Shown: positions 9,213 to 18,029 of the stretch, in pieces | Position numbering within the stretch: position 1 is the stretch's first letter | Layout: every line of letters starts with the position of its first letter | Source of the DNA: Priestia megaterium | GTDB taxonomy: Bacteria; Bacillota; Bacilli; Bacillales; Bacillaceae_H | Direction: 5' to 3' | Length of the DNA stretch: 64,000 bases | Assembly (NCBI RefSeq): GCF_023824195.1 | Contig: NZ_CP085442.1 | Span: 1,092,001 to 1,156,000 of the forward strand | Made by a program: the position numbers and the translations under genes | The notes under the pieces: generated by a model | What the model was told of the DNA's origin: nothing | Database searches by the model: none | Seen by the model: only the letters and a program-made list of their open reading frames with translations

Positions 9213-10218
9213 TAAAACATACCTTATTACAGGTGCTGCAGGGTTTATTGGTTACTTTTTATCTAAGAAATTATTAGAGGATGGCTGTAGAGTTGTAGGA
9301 ATTGATAACGTTAATGATTACTATGATGTCAAACTAAAATATACTCGCTTAGCACAGTTAGAGCAATATGAGAAATTTACATTTTTAAAAGTAGATATTT
9401 CCGATAAGGTAGCTCTTACGAAAGTATTTAAAGAGTATACACCAAACATTGTAGTAAACTTAGCTGCACAAGCAGGTGTACGTTATTCAATTGAGAATCC
9501 TGATGTATATATGCAAAGTAATGTTATTGGTTTCTACAATATTCTTGAGTCTTGCAGGCACTATCCGGTAGATCATTTAGTCTATGCTTCTTCAAGCTCT
9601 GTTTACGGTGCTAACAAGAAGGTTCCATTTGAAGAAAGTGATTTCGTTGATCATCCAGTATCACTTTATGCAGCAACTAAGAAATCTAATGAATTAATGG
9701 CTCATACTTATAGCCACTTATATAACGTTCCAGCTACAGGACTTCGATTCTTTACAGTATACGGACCAATGGGACGACCAGACATGGCTTACTTTGGCTT
9801 TGCGAATAAGTATTTTGCAAATGAGCCAATTAAGATATTCAACAACGGTGATTTTGAGAGAGACTTATATAGAGATTTCACCTATATTGATGATATTGTA
9901 GAAGGAATTGAACGTTTACTTCCTAATCCTTCAGTTAGAGAAAATAATGCCCCTCATAAAGTGTTTAATATCGGAAACAATAATCCAGAGAAACTAATGG
10001 TTTTTATTGAAACTTTGGAAAAATGTTTAAGTAAAGCTCTAGGCAGAGAGGTATTATTTGAGAAAATATTTGAGCCTATTAAGCCAGGGGATGTCCCAGC
10101 TACATATGCATCGACAGAGTTGCTGCAAAATGCTGTTGGATTCAAGCCGGAGACTTCAATAGAAGAAGGGTTACAAAAATTTTCAAATTGGTATGTGGAT
10201 TATTATAATATGAAATAG
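9187..10218 (+). CDS. NAD-dependent epimerase, probably UDP-glucuronate 4-epimerase
   Basis: 343 residues of the extended SDR family. It shows the GAAGFIG Rossmann motif, the YASSSSVYG strand, the YxxxK catalytic pair in YAATKKSNE, and DFTYIDD. The NDYYDVKLK segment after the Rossmann fold is typical of UDP-glucuronate 4-epimerases (LpsL/CapI), and the overlap with the UDP-glucose dehydrogenase gene supports UDP-glucuronate as substrate. The product would be UDP-galacturonate. Start is a GTG at 9187 after AAGGAGACG. Closely related 4-epimerases for other UDP-sugars are the alternative. Confidence 0.88.
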   Translation: MSYNQLDTNKTYLITGAAGFIGYFLSKKLLEDGCRVVGIDNVNDYYDVKLKYTRLAQLEQYEKFTFLKVDISDKVALTKVFKEYTPNIVVNLAAQAGVRYSIENPDVYMQSNVIGFYNILESCRHYPVDHLVYASSSSVYGANKKVPFEESDFVDHPVSLYAATKKSNELMAHTYSHLYNVPATGLRFFTVYGPMGRPDMAYFGFANKYFANEPIKIFNNGDFERDLYRDFTYIDDIVEGIERLLPNPSVRENNAPHKVFNIGNNNPEKLMVFIETLEKCLSKALGREVLFEKIFEPIKPGDVPATYASTELLQNAVGFKPETSIEEGLQKFSNWYVDYYNMK

Positions 10219-10597
10219 AAAATAACATTAATCTAACTGAATAAGTTAGCTGAATTTTAAAAGGCTTAAATCTAGGTTCCATATTTTTTAGATATATTTG
10301 CTAATCTTACACTTCAATCATATAGCGGTCGTGTCAAAAGAGAAAATTTGTAGTGTTTAAAATTGATTTACCAAATTAAAGTAACAAGATAATTTATTAA
10401 AATTTATAAAAATTATAAAGATAAATTTGTCATTTGGAAAGTAAACAAATTATCAACTATGTCGATATAAATACCGGAATAGAGAGGTAAATGTTAATAT
10501 TTCACCCATTTTACAAAATAGTGTAGTTAATTATAGCTTTGTAAAGTATAGTGAGAAGTAGATGTTTTTAAGAGGTTACTAAGTTCGGAGGTCAGTT
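10219..10597 (+). other. Intergenic region upstream of the first modulator/kinase pair
   Basis: 379 bp without a credible gene. A weak stem (CTAACT/AGTTAG) about 15 bases after the epimerase stop, followed by GAATTTTAA, could be a poor terminator. The rest is AT-rich and presumably holds a promoter for the gene at 10598, but I see no pair of hexamers good enough to place it. Confidence 0.4.
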
Positions 10598-11341
10598 ATG
10601 GAAGAATCTATTGATTTAAAACAATTATTCGGGGTTATAAAGAAGAGATTCTGGCTAATAGCTTTGCTTACAATCATAGCAGCAACAATCAGCGGTGTTG
10701 TCAGTTTTTTTGTCTTAACACCCGTATATGAAGCTAATACCCAGATCCTAGTTAATCAAGCAAAATCAAAAGAGCAGTTTTACAATTCATCTGAATTGCA
10801 AACAAATGTTCAGTTAATTCAAACGTACAATGATATTATTAAAAGTCCAGCGATTTTAGGAGAAGTAACAAAGCAATTAAACTTAGATATGACTCCTAAA
10901 CAGTTAAGCAATCAAATTCAAGTGACTAATTCACAAGACTCTCAGGTTGCTCATATTGTAGTACAAGATACAAATGCTAGACTAGCAGTGAAAATTGCAA
11001 ACACAACGGCGGCTGTATTTAAAAAAGAAGTCCCTAAAATTATGAGTATTGATAATGTAAGCATTTTAGCTAAAGCGCAGCTTGATGAGGCTTTAAGTCC
11101 AATTAAACCGCAGCCGTTTTTAAATATTGCAATAGCGGTAGTTGTTGGGTTAATGGCTGGCGTAGGTTTAGCTTTCTTACTAGAATACTTAGACAATACG
11201 ATTAAAAATGAACAAGATGTTGAACGTATTTTACAACTATCTGTTATCGGAGTTATTTCTGTTATTAAAGAAGAAGAACTTAAGGATTTTTCTTCCTCTA
11301 GTTATGCATCACCAGTAAGGGGGGAATCGCGTGGTGCTTAA
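10598..11341 (+). CDS. Polysaccharide chain-length/tyrosine-kinase modulator (YveK/CapA, Wzz family)
   Basis: 247 residues with the Wzz/YveK layout: an N-terminal membrane helix after a basic [10 protein letters not shown] segment, an extracytoplasmic domain containing the conserved [20 protein letters not shown] region, a second helix near residue 190 preceded by [14 protein letters not shown], and a short cytoplasmic tail. In Firmicutes this protein pairs with a separate cytoplasmic kinase, encoded by the next gene, whose start it overlaps. It controls polymer length and activates the kinase. It is clearly paralogous to the protein at 30321. Ribosome site CGGAGG precedes the ATG. Confidence 0.9.
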   Translation: MEESIDLKQLFGVIKKRFWLIALLTIIAATISGVVSFFVLTPVYEANTQILVNQAKSKEQFYNSSELQTNVQLIQTYNDIIKSPAILGEVTKQLNLDMTPKQLSNQIQVTNSQDSQVAHIVVQDTNARLAVKIANTTAAVFKKEVPKIMSIDNVSILAKAQLDEALSPIKPQPFLNIAIAVVVGLMAGVGLAFLLEYLDNTIKNEQDVERILQLSVIGVISVIKEEELKDFSSSSYASPVRGESRGA

Positions 11342-12047
11342 AATATTTAAGAAATCAAGATCTGTTTCAAAAAAATTAATGCATATGCGCAGCTTAATCT
11401 CACATCAAAAACCAAAATCTCCTATCACAGAGCAGTATCGAACGGTGCGTACCAACATTCAGTTTTCGAATGTAGATCGTGATATACAGTCCATTATGGT
11501 TACCTCTTCATTTCAAGAAGAAGGGAAATCAACAACTGCAGCAAATTTAGCTGTTGTTTTTGCTCAGCAAAAGAAAAAAGTGTTGCTGGTGGATGCAGAT
11601 TTACGTAAGCCTAGCGTGCAGTATACGTTTCAATTGCAAAATCATACAGGTTTAACCAATGTATTAACGAGGCAAACGGTGCTTCATTCCGCTGTTCAAG
11701 CTACGGGAATAGATTCGCTGGACGTGCTAACAAGCGGTCCTATTCCTCCGAATCCGACAGAGTTGCTTGGTTCACAGGCGATGAAAGAGTTATTGGAAGA
11801 GATGTACAAACAATATGACATCGTTATCATTGATACACCACCTGTGTTGCCAGTGGCTGATGCTCATATTTTGGCCAATCAATGTCATGGGCTTGTATTG
11901 GTTATAAAAAGCGGACATGTAGAAAAAGACTCTGCCCTAAAAGCGAAAGATATATTAGAAAGCGCAAAAGGCAAGCTTCTTGGAGTCATAATTAACCAAA
12001 AGCAGCAGCCAGATGATGAACAATATTATTATTATGGTACAAAATAG
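11331..12047 (+). CDS. BY-type tyrosine-protein kinase (CpsD/CapB/YwqD family)
   Basis: 238 residues. It has a Walker A variant ([13 protein letters not shown]), Walker A' ([11 protein letters not shown]) and Walker B (IVIIDTPP), the three ATP motifs of bacterial tyrosine kinases, plus the [16 protein letters not shown] segment. A C-terminal tyrosine cluster (YYYYG) is the usual autophosphorylation site. It acts at the membrane with the modulator encoded just upstream and is normally reset by a CpsB-type phosphatase such as that at 17045. It starts at GTG 11331 (or the adjacent GTG 11334) after AAGGGGGGA. The Walker A sequence lacks the usual PGEGK proline-glycine. Confidence 0.92.
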   Translation: MVLKIFKKSRSVSKKLMHMRSLISHQKPKSPITEQYRTVRTNIQFSNVDRDIQSIMVTSSFQEEGKSTTAANLAVVFAQQKKKVLLVDADLRKPSVQYTFQLQNHTGLTNVLTRQTVLHSAVQATGIDSLDVLTSGPIPPNPTELLGSQAMKELLEEMYKQYDIVIIDTPPVLPVADAHILANQCHGLVLVIKSGHVEKDSALKAKDILESAKGKLLGVIINQKQQPDDEQYYYYGTK

Positions 12048-12110
12048 TTTAAAAAAAGACCCTTGAGAAGAGTCTTGCTTTTGTTAAGTAAACAATGAAA
12101 AAAACTACAC

Positions 12111-12157
12111 AGCCAGTATGTTTCGGTATTCGCCGGAGCATACTGGCTTATTTTGTT
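12111..12157 (+). terminator. Rho-independent terminator after the first kinase gene
   Basis: A perfect 10-bp stem (AGCCAGTATG pairing with CATACTGGCT) closes an 18-nt loop and is followed by TATTTTGTTT. It lies 64 bp after the kinase stop and closes the first polysaccharide cluster. Confidence 0.8.
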
Positions 12158-12896
12158 TGAATTCTTGTTGATTAGTAAAATTAAGTATATACCTTGGCTG
12201 CTTAAACCAATTTATTTTCTATCTTATGTAAAGAAGAGGGTAATTCCTCTGTTTTAAGCTGAGAAAAAACGATCCTAAATAAATGATGCCTTAATCTAGA
12301 AAAAGATAAAAATCAGAGACTTCTCATGAGTTCACTAAGATTTTGTAAAACTTCTTTTTTATATTTTGTAATATATATGAACTTGCGCCGTAGTCGCTTT
12401 CTCCGTATGATATTGGCAGGACTTTCGCCAAAATACAGATATTCTTTCTTCAAAAAATAAAATTCCCGCTAGGTTATTCTTTGTCCACCTGAACCTTTAC
12501 TTCATTTTGTCTATCCTTATATTTTTATAACAATTGAGTTACTTCCTCCTTTATAATAGTTAAACGAATATAGTAGTTATCTATCTTAAATAGAAGCAAA
12601 TAATAATCCTTTGTGTCACTTTTACAGGTATAATTATATTTTGTAACATTCATGTTTTTTCAAAACCGATATCTTTTCACTTGGGATAGATGAAAGGAAT
12701 TAATTGCAGTAGAAATTACAAACAGTAAGCAATTAAGGGCGGCTTAAAATTATTCTTTTTTCGTCTTGAGATAAAAAATGACTTCTAAGTGCCGATAATA
12801 TTAAAGTAAATTACCTTTCATTCAATTTTCACTAAAAAGACATAGGGTATATACATAAAGGGCAAGAACTAAAATATAATTTATAGGAGAAATAAC
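12158..12896 (+). other. Long gene-poor spacer
   Basis: About 740 bp without a convincing gene. A 46-codon open frame runs on the minus strand from a TTG at 12453 to 12313; it has a basic IIRRKRLRRK segment but no ribosome site, and I do not recognise it. It may be a remnant. The rest is AT-rich, with nothing I can name. Confidence 0.4.
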
Positions 12897-13082
12897 GTGT
12901 TTTTTACGTCTAAAATATTTTATCACTGGCATCGTATTAGATTAGCATTTTTGGAACTATTAATAGAAGGCTGTGTGGACCAGAAAATAAAAAATAAATT
13001 AAAGAGCAAAATTAACTATCATAAGCAGAAAATGAGAGAGTATCAAAAGACTAACTTTAATCCTCTCGAAAGAGGGAAATAG
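12897..13082 (+). CDS. Small hypothetical protein, 61 residues
   Basis: A GTG start preceded by ATAGGAGA at ideal spacing supports translation. The product is short, basic and without a membrane segment; an aromatic N-terminus (SKIFYHWHRIRLAFLELL) is followed by a charged helix rich in Lys/Asn. I do not recognise a family. It lies 45 bp ahead of a VanZ-like gene that also has an AGGAG site, so the two may be cotranscribed. Function unknown. Confidence 0.55.
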   Translation: MFFTSKIFYHWHRIRLAFLELLIEGCVDQKIKNKLKSKINYHKQKMREYQKTNFNPLERGK

Positions 13083-13127
13083 TACAAAGAAATACTACAT
13101 AAAAAAAGCTATAGGAGATTGCAAGGA

Positions 13128-13553
13128 ATGTTTAAGCGTAATGTAATTAATGCTTTATTTTTAGGTTCAATTCTATTTATTATTGGTTTAACGATGTTTC
13201 CAGAAGCTTCATTGGGTATCGGTGTAGACCAAGGGGGCATTAATCTTGTGCCCTTTTATACAATTGGAGATTTATTACTTCATCGCTCTTTTGGCGATTT
13301 TATAATAAATAATATGGGGAATATTATTTTGTTTGTCCCTTTTGGTATCTTGTTACCCTTTAAATTCAATAGTGTAAGTAGTTTTTCAAAAGCGTGCCTA
13401 ATAGGAATGGTATTTTCATTGCTGATTGAAATTGTTCAATTGTCCATGCCTAATAGGTGGACTGATATAGATGACGTTATTTTAAATACTTTAGGAACGG
13501 GGATCGGTTACGGCTTATCTAAATTATTAAAAAATATTTCGAAAACAGCATAG
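13128..13553 (+). CDS. VanZ-family membrane protein
   Basis: 141 residues with four predicted membrane segments and the typical VanZ features: an N-terminal hydrophobic segment ending in TMFPEAS, NLVPFYTI, the NIILFVPFGILLPF helix, and the EIVQLSMPNRWTDIDDVILNTLGTGIGY block. VanZ-like proteins sit in the cytoplasmic membrane; some confer low teicoplanin resistance, but for most the role is unknown. I prefer the ATG at 13128, 10 nt after AGGAG, over a TTG at 13119 that almost touches the same site. A strong terminator follows. Confidence 0.85.
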   Translation: MFKRNVINALFLGSILFIIGLTMFPEASLGIGVDQGGINLVPFYTIGDLLLHRSFGDFIINNMGNIILFVPFGILLPFKFNSVSSFSKACLIGMVFSLLIEIVQLSMPNRWTDIDDVILNTLGTGIGYGLSKLLKNISKTA

Positions 13554-13650
13554 AAATATACAAGCAAGAGAGTGTATAGCAGTTCTATCTTTATTAGACA
13601 AAAGGTGCGGTTTCTATGAGGATAACTTTATGAATTTAAACAAAATATAG

Positions 13651-13686
13651 AAACAAAAGAGCGCTGATTCCTGCGCTCTTTTGTTT
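13651..13686 (+). terminator. Rho-independent terminator after the VanZ-like gene
   Basis: A perfect 14-bp stem (AAACAAAAGAGCGC with its complement) around an 8-nt loop; the 3' arm ends in CTCTTTTGTTT. It ends the transcript of the two small genes. Confidence 0.85.
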
Positions 13687-13856
13687 GCAAAAATAAATAA
13701 TTTAAAATATATTTTTTGTTCATTAATTGAAATAAAATTATTCCTTAGATATGTTCTAGTAATTTAGCAGCCTTAACTTTATTTGTAAGTTTCAGTGTAT
13801 TTTTAGTATATTTTCATGGTTTTTTCATTTTTTATCGCTATAATAACTCACGTGAA

Positions 13857-13936
13857 AATTCCTATACAAAAATCAAAAGATTAGGATGGAAAGCTAACAG
13901 TCTAAGTCAAATGACTATGACAGCTGGAATGTCTGG
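13857..13936 (+). ncRNA. Candidate c-di-GMP-I (GEMM)-like riboswitch, divergent
   Basis: The segment reads like a degenerate GEMM aptamer: ACAAA, a small AATC-AAAA-GATT hairpin inside TCCTA/TAGGA pairing, then AGGATGGAAAGC (consensus GGGACGCAAAGC), AGTCTAAG (consensus GGCCUAAG), a second hairpin GTCA-AA-TGAC, and CTATGACAGCTGG (consensus CUAUGGCAGCCAGG). Order and spacing match the family as I know it. Several positions near the ligand site differ (the GG before CAAA, and GCAAAGC changed to GGAAAGC), so ligand binding may be altered or lost. A TATAAT-like -10 lies at 13839. A 35-codon ORF with its own ribosome site starts 17 nt after the aptamer. This call needs a covariance-model search. Confidence 0.45.
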
Positions 13937-13953
13937 TAAAAGGGGAACTTAAA

Positions 13954-14061
13954 GTGATAGAGTTTTTTAAAAAGATTTTAAAGTGTAAGATTAAGGCGCA
14001 ACATAAAGTAGAAATTTCTTCTGGTAGATGTATTCGATGTGGAAAAGAAATCGTTAAGTAA
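13954..14061 (+). CDS. Small CxxC protein, 35 residues, behind the riboswitch candidate
   Basis: A GTG start with AAAAGGGG just upstream opens a 35-codon frame. The product is basic (IEFFKKILKCKIKAQHK) and ends with GRCIRCGKEIVK; CIRC with the earlier Cys11 could form part of a metal-binding knuckle. The ORF sits between the aptamer-like RNA and a terminator, so the whole transcript would be about 260 nt. I do not know a function. It could be a small effector or a leader peptide. Confidence 0.5.
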   Translation: MIEFFKKILKCKIKAQHKVEISSGRCIRCGKEIVK

Positions 14062-14078
14062 TGTCTGATTGAGAGAAA

Positions 14079-14107
14079 AGTCCTTCCAAGATTGGAGGGG
14101 CTTTTTT
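14079..14107 (+). terminator. Rho-independent terminator after the 35-codon ORF
   Basis: A 10-bp stem (AGTCCTTCCA pairing with TGGAGGGGCT, two G-U pairs) with a 4-nt loop, followed by CTTTTTTA. Confidence 0.8.
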
Positions 14108-14111
14108 ATGC

Positions 14112-14340
14112 GCACTCGTTATTATTAAGTAAGAAATGTCAGGCACCCATAGTGGAAGAGCAAGAAGATAAACATCCTAATATTGAGGGCCATAAGAATT
14201 ATATATACAGATTTATTAGGTGAAATCGTTGAAGGATATGATGATTTTAATAGTCGCACATTCAAAAGCATGGAGTAGTGATGATTCTTTTTGAGAGTAT
14301 ATCAATTGGTTAGTAGATAAATCATTTAACTAAAGATAAA
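14112..14340 (+). pseudogene. Gene debris, family not recognised
   Basis: Reading HPNIEGHKNYIY and then, after a one-base shift, TDLLGEIVEGYDDFNSRTFKSME followed by three close stops gives protein-like sequence that no single frame holds. There is no ribosome site. It looks like a decayed gene fragment. The whole stretch between 14108 and 14504 otherwise shows only AT-rich sequence and a possible promoter just before the transglycosylase gene. Confidence 0.3.
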
Positions 14341-14504
14341 TGCTGATCTAATAAAACAAAGAATTTCTGCTTAAAAGAATTATATAAAAGAAAAAATTGG
14401 TTTTTATACTAAACTATTTAAGTTTTAAAAAATCTTTGATTATATTAAAATGAAATCCTTCTATGGTAAAATATACTTCATTAACTAGATTGGAGAATGA
14501 AGTA

Positions 14505-16370
14505 ATGAAAGTAATTTTAATGAGAGTGGGTTTATTAACCTGCTTAGCACTAGGCTGGTTTCATGGAGAGGCATTTGCAGAAGTTGAACAACCCTCTCAA
14601 TGTGCCTCATACGGTGAAATTAAGCAAAAACAGAATCCCTCACTGCAGCATGTAAATTGTTTATTGACGAATGCAGCTCTAGAAGCAGATATCCCACCTG
14701 AAGTTGTAAAAGCGATAGCTACAAAAGAAAGCGGGGCAACAGAAGATAATCGTATTTGGAGTCAATTCGACAACGAAGGTAAACCTAGAATTTCTCAAGA
14801 CGGTGGAATTGGGCTTATGCAAATTACAAATCAGTCAACCTACGATCAAGAGAGGTTAAAATACGATGTTTATTATAATATTCAGACAGGTGTTCGGATA
14901 CTTAGTGATATGTACAATCGGACTGATCTTCCTAAAATAAAAGGAGTGGGAAGAGAAATAATTGAAAATTGGTATTTTCCAGTGATGGCTTACAATGGAA
15001 CCAAGCCAGTAAATAGTCCTCTTTATCAATCTACTGGTGAAAAAAATACGGAAGCATACCAAGAAAAAGTTTTTGCTTTAATAGAATACTACAGTTTTGT
15101 AAATGATTCTAAACTTAAGCTAGGACAGTTTCCTTTTACTACAGAAGACTTTGATTACGATGTATCTCAAGATGAAAATATCAAATTTTCAAAAAAAGAG
15201 TATACTTTAACTGATCAGTTGCATTCGTCAACCTACTCTTTTAAATTGGGTAATAAAGTAACGGTAACAGGTGATGGCGTGAATTTAAGGTCGCAGCCAG
15301 GAACCTCTTCAACTATTAGTACGTTAGCTAAAGATACAGCCTTGGTTGTTAATGGAGACTTTAAATATGATCAAGATTCAGGAAGTGAAAGGCAATTTGT
15401 ATGGTATCCTGTCAGTACGTTAGATCAGCAATCAGCGGGATATATTTCATCAGCCTACCTTATGAAAAGTTATACACCAGGAAAAGTTACGAATGTGAGT
15501 ATGAGTACAGATAAGCCAAGCCCCCAAACAGAAGGAACGCCTGTCACACTCACAGCAACATCTGAAGGAAGCATCGAACCGGAATATCGGTTTTATGTGA
15601 GAGACGAGAAAGGAACTCTTACAATGCTGCAAGAGTACGGATCAAGTAATAAAGTAACGTGGACCCCCAAAAGCAAAGGAACGTATACCTTAATTGTACA
15701 CGCAAAAGACAAGAGTAAATCAGGTGCAAATAGTTACTATGAAGCACGCACAGAGAGGACTTATCAAGTAGAAGCAGGGAAAGTTACGAATGTGAGTATG
15801 AGTACAGATAAGGCAAGCCCTCAAACAGAAGGAACATCTGTAACACTGACAGCAACGTCCGAAGGAAGCAGCGATCCGGAATACCGGTTTTACGTAAGAG
15901 ATGGAAAAGGAACTCTTACCACGCTGCAAGAGTACGGATCAAGTAATAAAGTAACGTGGATCCCTCAAAGCAAAGGAACGTATACCTTAATTGCGCATGC
16001 AAAGGATAAGAGTAGATCAGGTGCAAATAGTTACTATGAAGCACGCACAGAGAAGACTTATCAAGTAGAAGCAGGAAAAGTTACGGAAGTGAGTATGAGT
16101 ACAGACAAGGCAAGCCCTCAAACAGAAGGAACATCTGTAACACTGACAGCAATATCTGAAGGAAGCATCGAACCGGAATATCGGTTTTATGTGAGAGACG
16201 AGAAAGGAACTCTTACAATGCTGCAAGAGTATGGATCAAGTAATAAAGTAACGTGGATTCCTCAAAGCGAAGGGACGTATACCTTAATTGTGCATGCGAA
16301 AGACAAGAGTAATTCAGGAGCAAATAGTTATTATGAAGCTAGAATGGATACCTCTTATGTTATAAACTAA
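14505..16370 (+). CDS. Secreted lytic transglycosylase-like protein with SH3b and three Y_Y_Y-type repeats
   Basis: 621 residues. An N-terminal signal peptide (MKVILMRVGLLTCLALGWF, cleavage after AFA) is followed by a lysozyme-like SLT domain (PPEVVKAIATKESG, with the catalytic Glu in KESG, and GIGLMQITN), then an SH3b domain (VTGDGVNLRSQPGTSS, about residues 255-330), then three 99-residue repeats containing YRFYVRD, LQEYGSSNKVTW, GTYTLIVHAKDK and SYYEAR, typical of triple-tyrosine (Y_Y_Y) domains. It should cut peptidoglycan glycan strands outside the cell; the repeats probably bind wall or sugar polymer. I chose the ATG at 14505 because TTGGAG lies 9 nt upstream and it begins the signal peptide; an ATG at 14463 has neither. 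Confidence 0.85.
   Translation: MKVILMRVGLLTCLALGWFHGEAFAEVEQPSQCASYGEIKQKQNPSLQHVNCLLTNAALEADIPPEVVKAIATKESGATEDNRIWSQFDNEGKPRISQDGGIGLMQITNQSTYDQERLKYDVYYNIQTGVRILSDMYNRTDLPKIKGVGREIIENWYFPVMAYNGTKPVNSPLYQSTGEKNTEAYQEKVFALIEYYSFVNDSKLKLGQFPFTTEDFDYDVSQDENIKFSKKEYTLTDQLHSSTYSFKLGNKVTVTGDGVNLRSQPGTSSTISTLAKDTALVVNGDFKYDQDSGSERQFVWYPVSTLDQQSAGYISSAYLMKSYTPGKVTNVSMSTDKPSPQTEGTPVTLTATSEGSIEPEYRFYVRDEKGTLTMLQEYGSSNKVTWTPKSKGTYTLIVHAKDKSKSGANSYYEARTERTYQVEAGKVTNVSMSTDKASPQTEGTSVTLTATSEGSSDPEYRFYVRDGKGTLTTLQEYGSSNKVTWIPQSKGTYTLIAHAKDKSRSGANSYYEARTEKTYQVEAGKVTEVSMSTDKASPQTEGTSVTLTAISEGSIEPEYRFYVRDEKGTLTMLQEYGSSNKVTWIPQSEGTYTLIVHAKDKSNSGANSYYEARMDTSYVIN
15483..16367 (+). repeat. Three tandem 297-bp coding repeats in the transglycosylase gene
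   Basis: Units begin at 15483, 15780 and 16077 with exactly 297-bp periodicity (99 codons). They are nearly identical at DNA level, including synonymous sites, which points to recent duplication or gene conversion. Units 1 and 3 share GSIEPEYRFYVRDEKGTLTM whereas unit 2 reads GSSDPEYRFYVRDGKGTLTT, a mosaic pattern. Confidence 0.95.
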
Positions 16371-16381
16371 TTAATATGCAG

Positions 16382-16410
16382 CTCTATCATTTTTTAATGG
16401 TAGAGTTTTT
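16382..16410 (+). terminator. Rho-independent terminator after the transglycosylase gene
   Basis: A 10-bp stem (CTCTATCATT with AATGGTAGAG, one wobble pair) and TTTT loop, followed by TTTTTATTA. Confidence 0.85.
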
Positions 16411-17044
16411 ATTATAGGAAACAAAAGTGACTAGTATTTATACACATTTAAATGGATTATCTTCTTAGCCGCAGATTTATTAATAGTAAATTGTTAAAAT
16501 CTAAAAAGAAATTCTTATTTGCAAAAGGTAGCGTACCTGTTTTGTTATTCATATGATCTTTTACGCAATAAACGACATATAATTTAAAAGGACATTTTTT
16601 TAAAAAAATAGGTATTTAGTTCCTTGTTTTGATGAGTATAATAGACTAATCGAGGTGATTTTCACAAAGTTTAAAAATACTAATAACTTTATTTTAGCAA
16701 CGATGGAAACGGTATCAAAAAATCATTTAGTAAATTCGAGAAAATTTTAAATTTTTCTTATAAACAAGTCTGTTGGCTCAAGAAAATATAAGGTTTTATT
16801 GGTAAAATTCTAAATAGATAATTTTGGGCAATAACCTATACATTTACATTTTTTTCGTAACATTAATATTACACTGTTATAATTTTGAAATATATTCACG
16901 ATAATTTTAATGGGTAATAAGACCTGATTAAATAATATAAAAAGTATATAAAACTGGTATTCGGGGTATTTCGACAAAAACAGACATTGAACCTATAAAA
17001 AAGCTATGCTAGTATTGATAATGTTTTTGTAGGACTTTTGAAGG
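16411..17044 (+). other. Gene-poor spacer with a possible extended -10 promoter
   Basis: About 630 bp without a supported gene. TGTTATAAT at 16875-16883 is an extended -10 element (TG-N-TATAAT) and the best promoter candidate for the phosphatase gene at 17045, though no good -35 is visible. At 16651 a GAGGTG ribosome-like site precedes an open frame lacking any start codon (TKFKNTNNFILATMETVSKN), which may be a remnant. Confidence 0.35.
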
Positions 17045-17827
17045 ATGGTGAAGGTGAAGGTGATAGATTTACATTGTCATATATTACCTGGTGTTGATGA
17101 TGGTGCAAAAGATATAGCATCGAGTGTTGAAATGGCAAAACAAGCAATCTCACAAGGGATTCATATTATTGTCGCTACACCTCATCACCAGAATGGAAAA
17201 TACATAAATGAAAAAGAAAGTATTGAACAGCAGGTACGTTTATTAAATCAAGTGTTGCAAGAACAGGAATTACCTTTAACTATTTTACCCGGGCAAGAGT
17301 CGCGTATCTTTGGGGAAATGGTCGAGGAATATCATGCTAGCCGAGTTCTTACGCTAAACAATACAGGTAAATATATATTCGTAGAGTTCCCATCTAGCCA
17401 AGTGCCACGATATACAGAACAACTTTTATTCAATCTTCAGTCAGAGGGGCTTACACCTATTATTGTACATCCGGAGCGAAATAGCCGTTTAATTGAAGAA
17501 CCTGATCTTCTATATAATTTTGTGAGCCGAGGGGCATTAACACAATTAACTGCTTCTAGTCTAGCTGGTGATTTCGGGAAAAAAATTAAGAAATTTTCTC
17601 ATCAATTGATTGAAGCCAATCTAACTCATTTTATTGCTTCAGATGCTCATAATGTAGCTGGGAGATCTTTTAGAATGAAAGAAGCATTAAGCATAGTAGA
17701 AAGAGAGTATGGCATTGACTTAGTTTATCAATTTAATGAAAATGCAATATGTGTGGTAGAGGGGAAAACTTGCTTTATAGAGCCGCCAGAACGAATACAG
17801 CGCAAGAAATTTTTAGGCATATTTTAG
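17045..17827 (+). CDS. CpsB/CapC/YwqE-family protein-tyrosine phosphatase (PHP domain)
   Basis: 260 residues with all expected PHP metal-binding motifs: DLHCHILPGVDDGA (H-x-H), ATPHHQNG, PGQESRIFGE, HPERN and ASDAHN. This manganese-dependent family dephosphorylates the BY-kinase and its targets and so controls polymer export. It is the only intact-looking copy in the window; three degenerate relatives lie at 34092-36775 and share its C-terminal ending KFLGIF. I kept the ATG at 17045 (AGGA 10 nt upstream), but a GTG at 17060 would give the VIDLH start seen in the relatives and is a fair alternative. Confidence 0.92.
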   Translation: MVKVKVIDLHCHILPGVDDGAKDIASSVEMAKQAISQGIHIIVATPHHQNGKYINEKESIEQQVRLLNQVLQEQELPLTILPGQESRIFGEMVEEYHASRVLTLNNTGKYIFVEFPSSQVPRYTEQLLFNLQSEGLTPIIVHPERNSRLIEEPDLLYNFVSRGALTQLTASSLAGDFGKKIKKFSHQLIEANLTHFIASDAHNVAGRSFRMKEALSIVEREYGIDLVYQFNENAICVVEGKTCFIEPPERIQRKKFLGIF

Positions 17828-17904
17828 TTAAGGTATGTTAAAGGTTCTTACAAATTTGTTAATTCTTTAGATTATATAGTTTATTATTCAATATTAGAAA
17901 TGAA

Positions 17905-18029
17905 ATAGTAAGGTAATGTCTCCTCACCTTTATCAATGGAGATACTCGATTGTACTGTGGGTGATTGACACCTTAGACGCTTGTCGTCAAAAGTACGGTG
18001 TGAGGGTGGGTTAGATGCCCGACTTTATT
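17905..18029 (+). ncRNA. Structured leader RNA, possibly an EAR-like antitermination element
   Basis: This spacer between the phosphatase gene and galU can fold into several nested helices: TCTCC/GGAGA (17919/17938), an outer GTACT/AGTAC helix (17952/17992) enclosing two hairpins GGTG-ATTGA-CACC and GACG-CTTGT-CGTC, CCTCAC (17922) able to pair with GTGAGG (18000), and GGGT/GCCC near 18010. Its place at the head of a long exopolysaccharide operon and before a long hairpin resembles the EAR element of the Bacillus subtilis eps operon, an RNA that promotes read-through of terminators. I have not matched its sequence to the EAR consensus. No T-box or classical metabolite-riboswitch signature is present. 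Confidence 0.45.

Noticed and set aside
12313..12453. 46-codon minus-strand open frame in the gene-poor spacer
   Set aside because: Plausible basic peptide but a TTG start without ribosome site and no recognisable family; kept only as a possible remnant.
15450..16226. Three similar open frames on the minus strand opposite the transglycosylase repeats
   Set aside because: They recur only because the plus-strand coding repeats recur; no ribosome sites and unnatural Cys/His-rich products.
15483..16367. CRISPR-like or transposon array
   Set aside because: The 297-bp units are in-frame protein repeats with no spacers or inverted ends.
17905..18029. T-box or classical metabolite riboswitch ahead of galU
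   Set aside because: No T-box AGGGTGG sequence and no consensus motifs of the purine, SAM, TPP, lysine or glycine classes; the structure-only leader call is kept instead.
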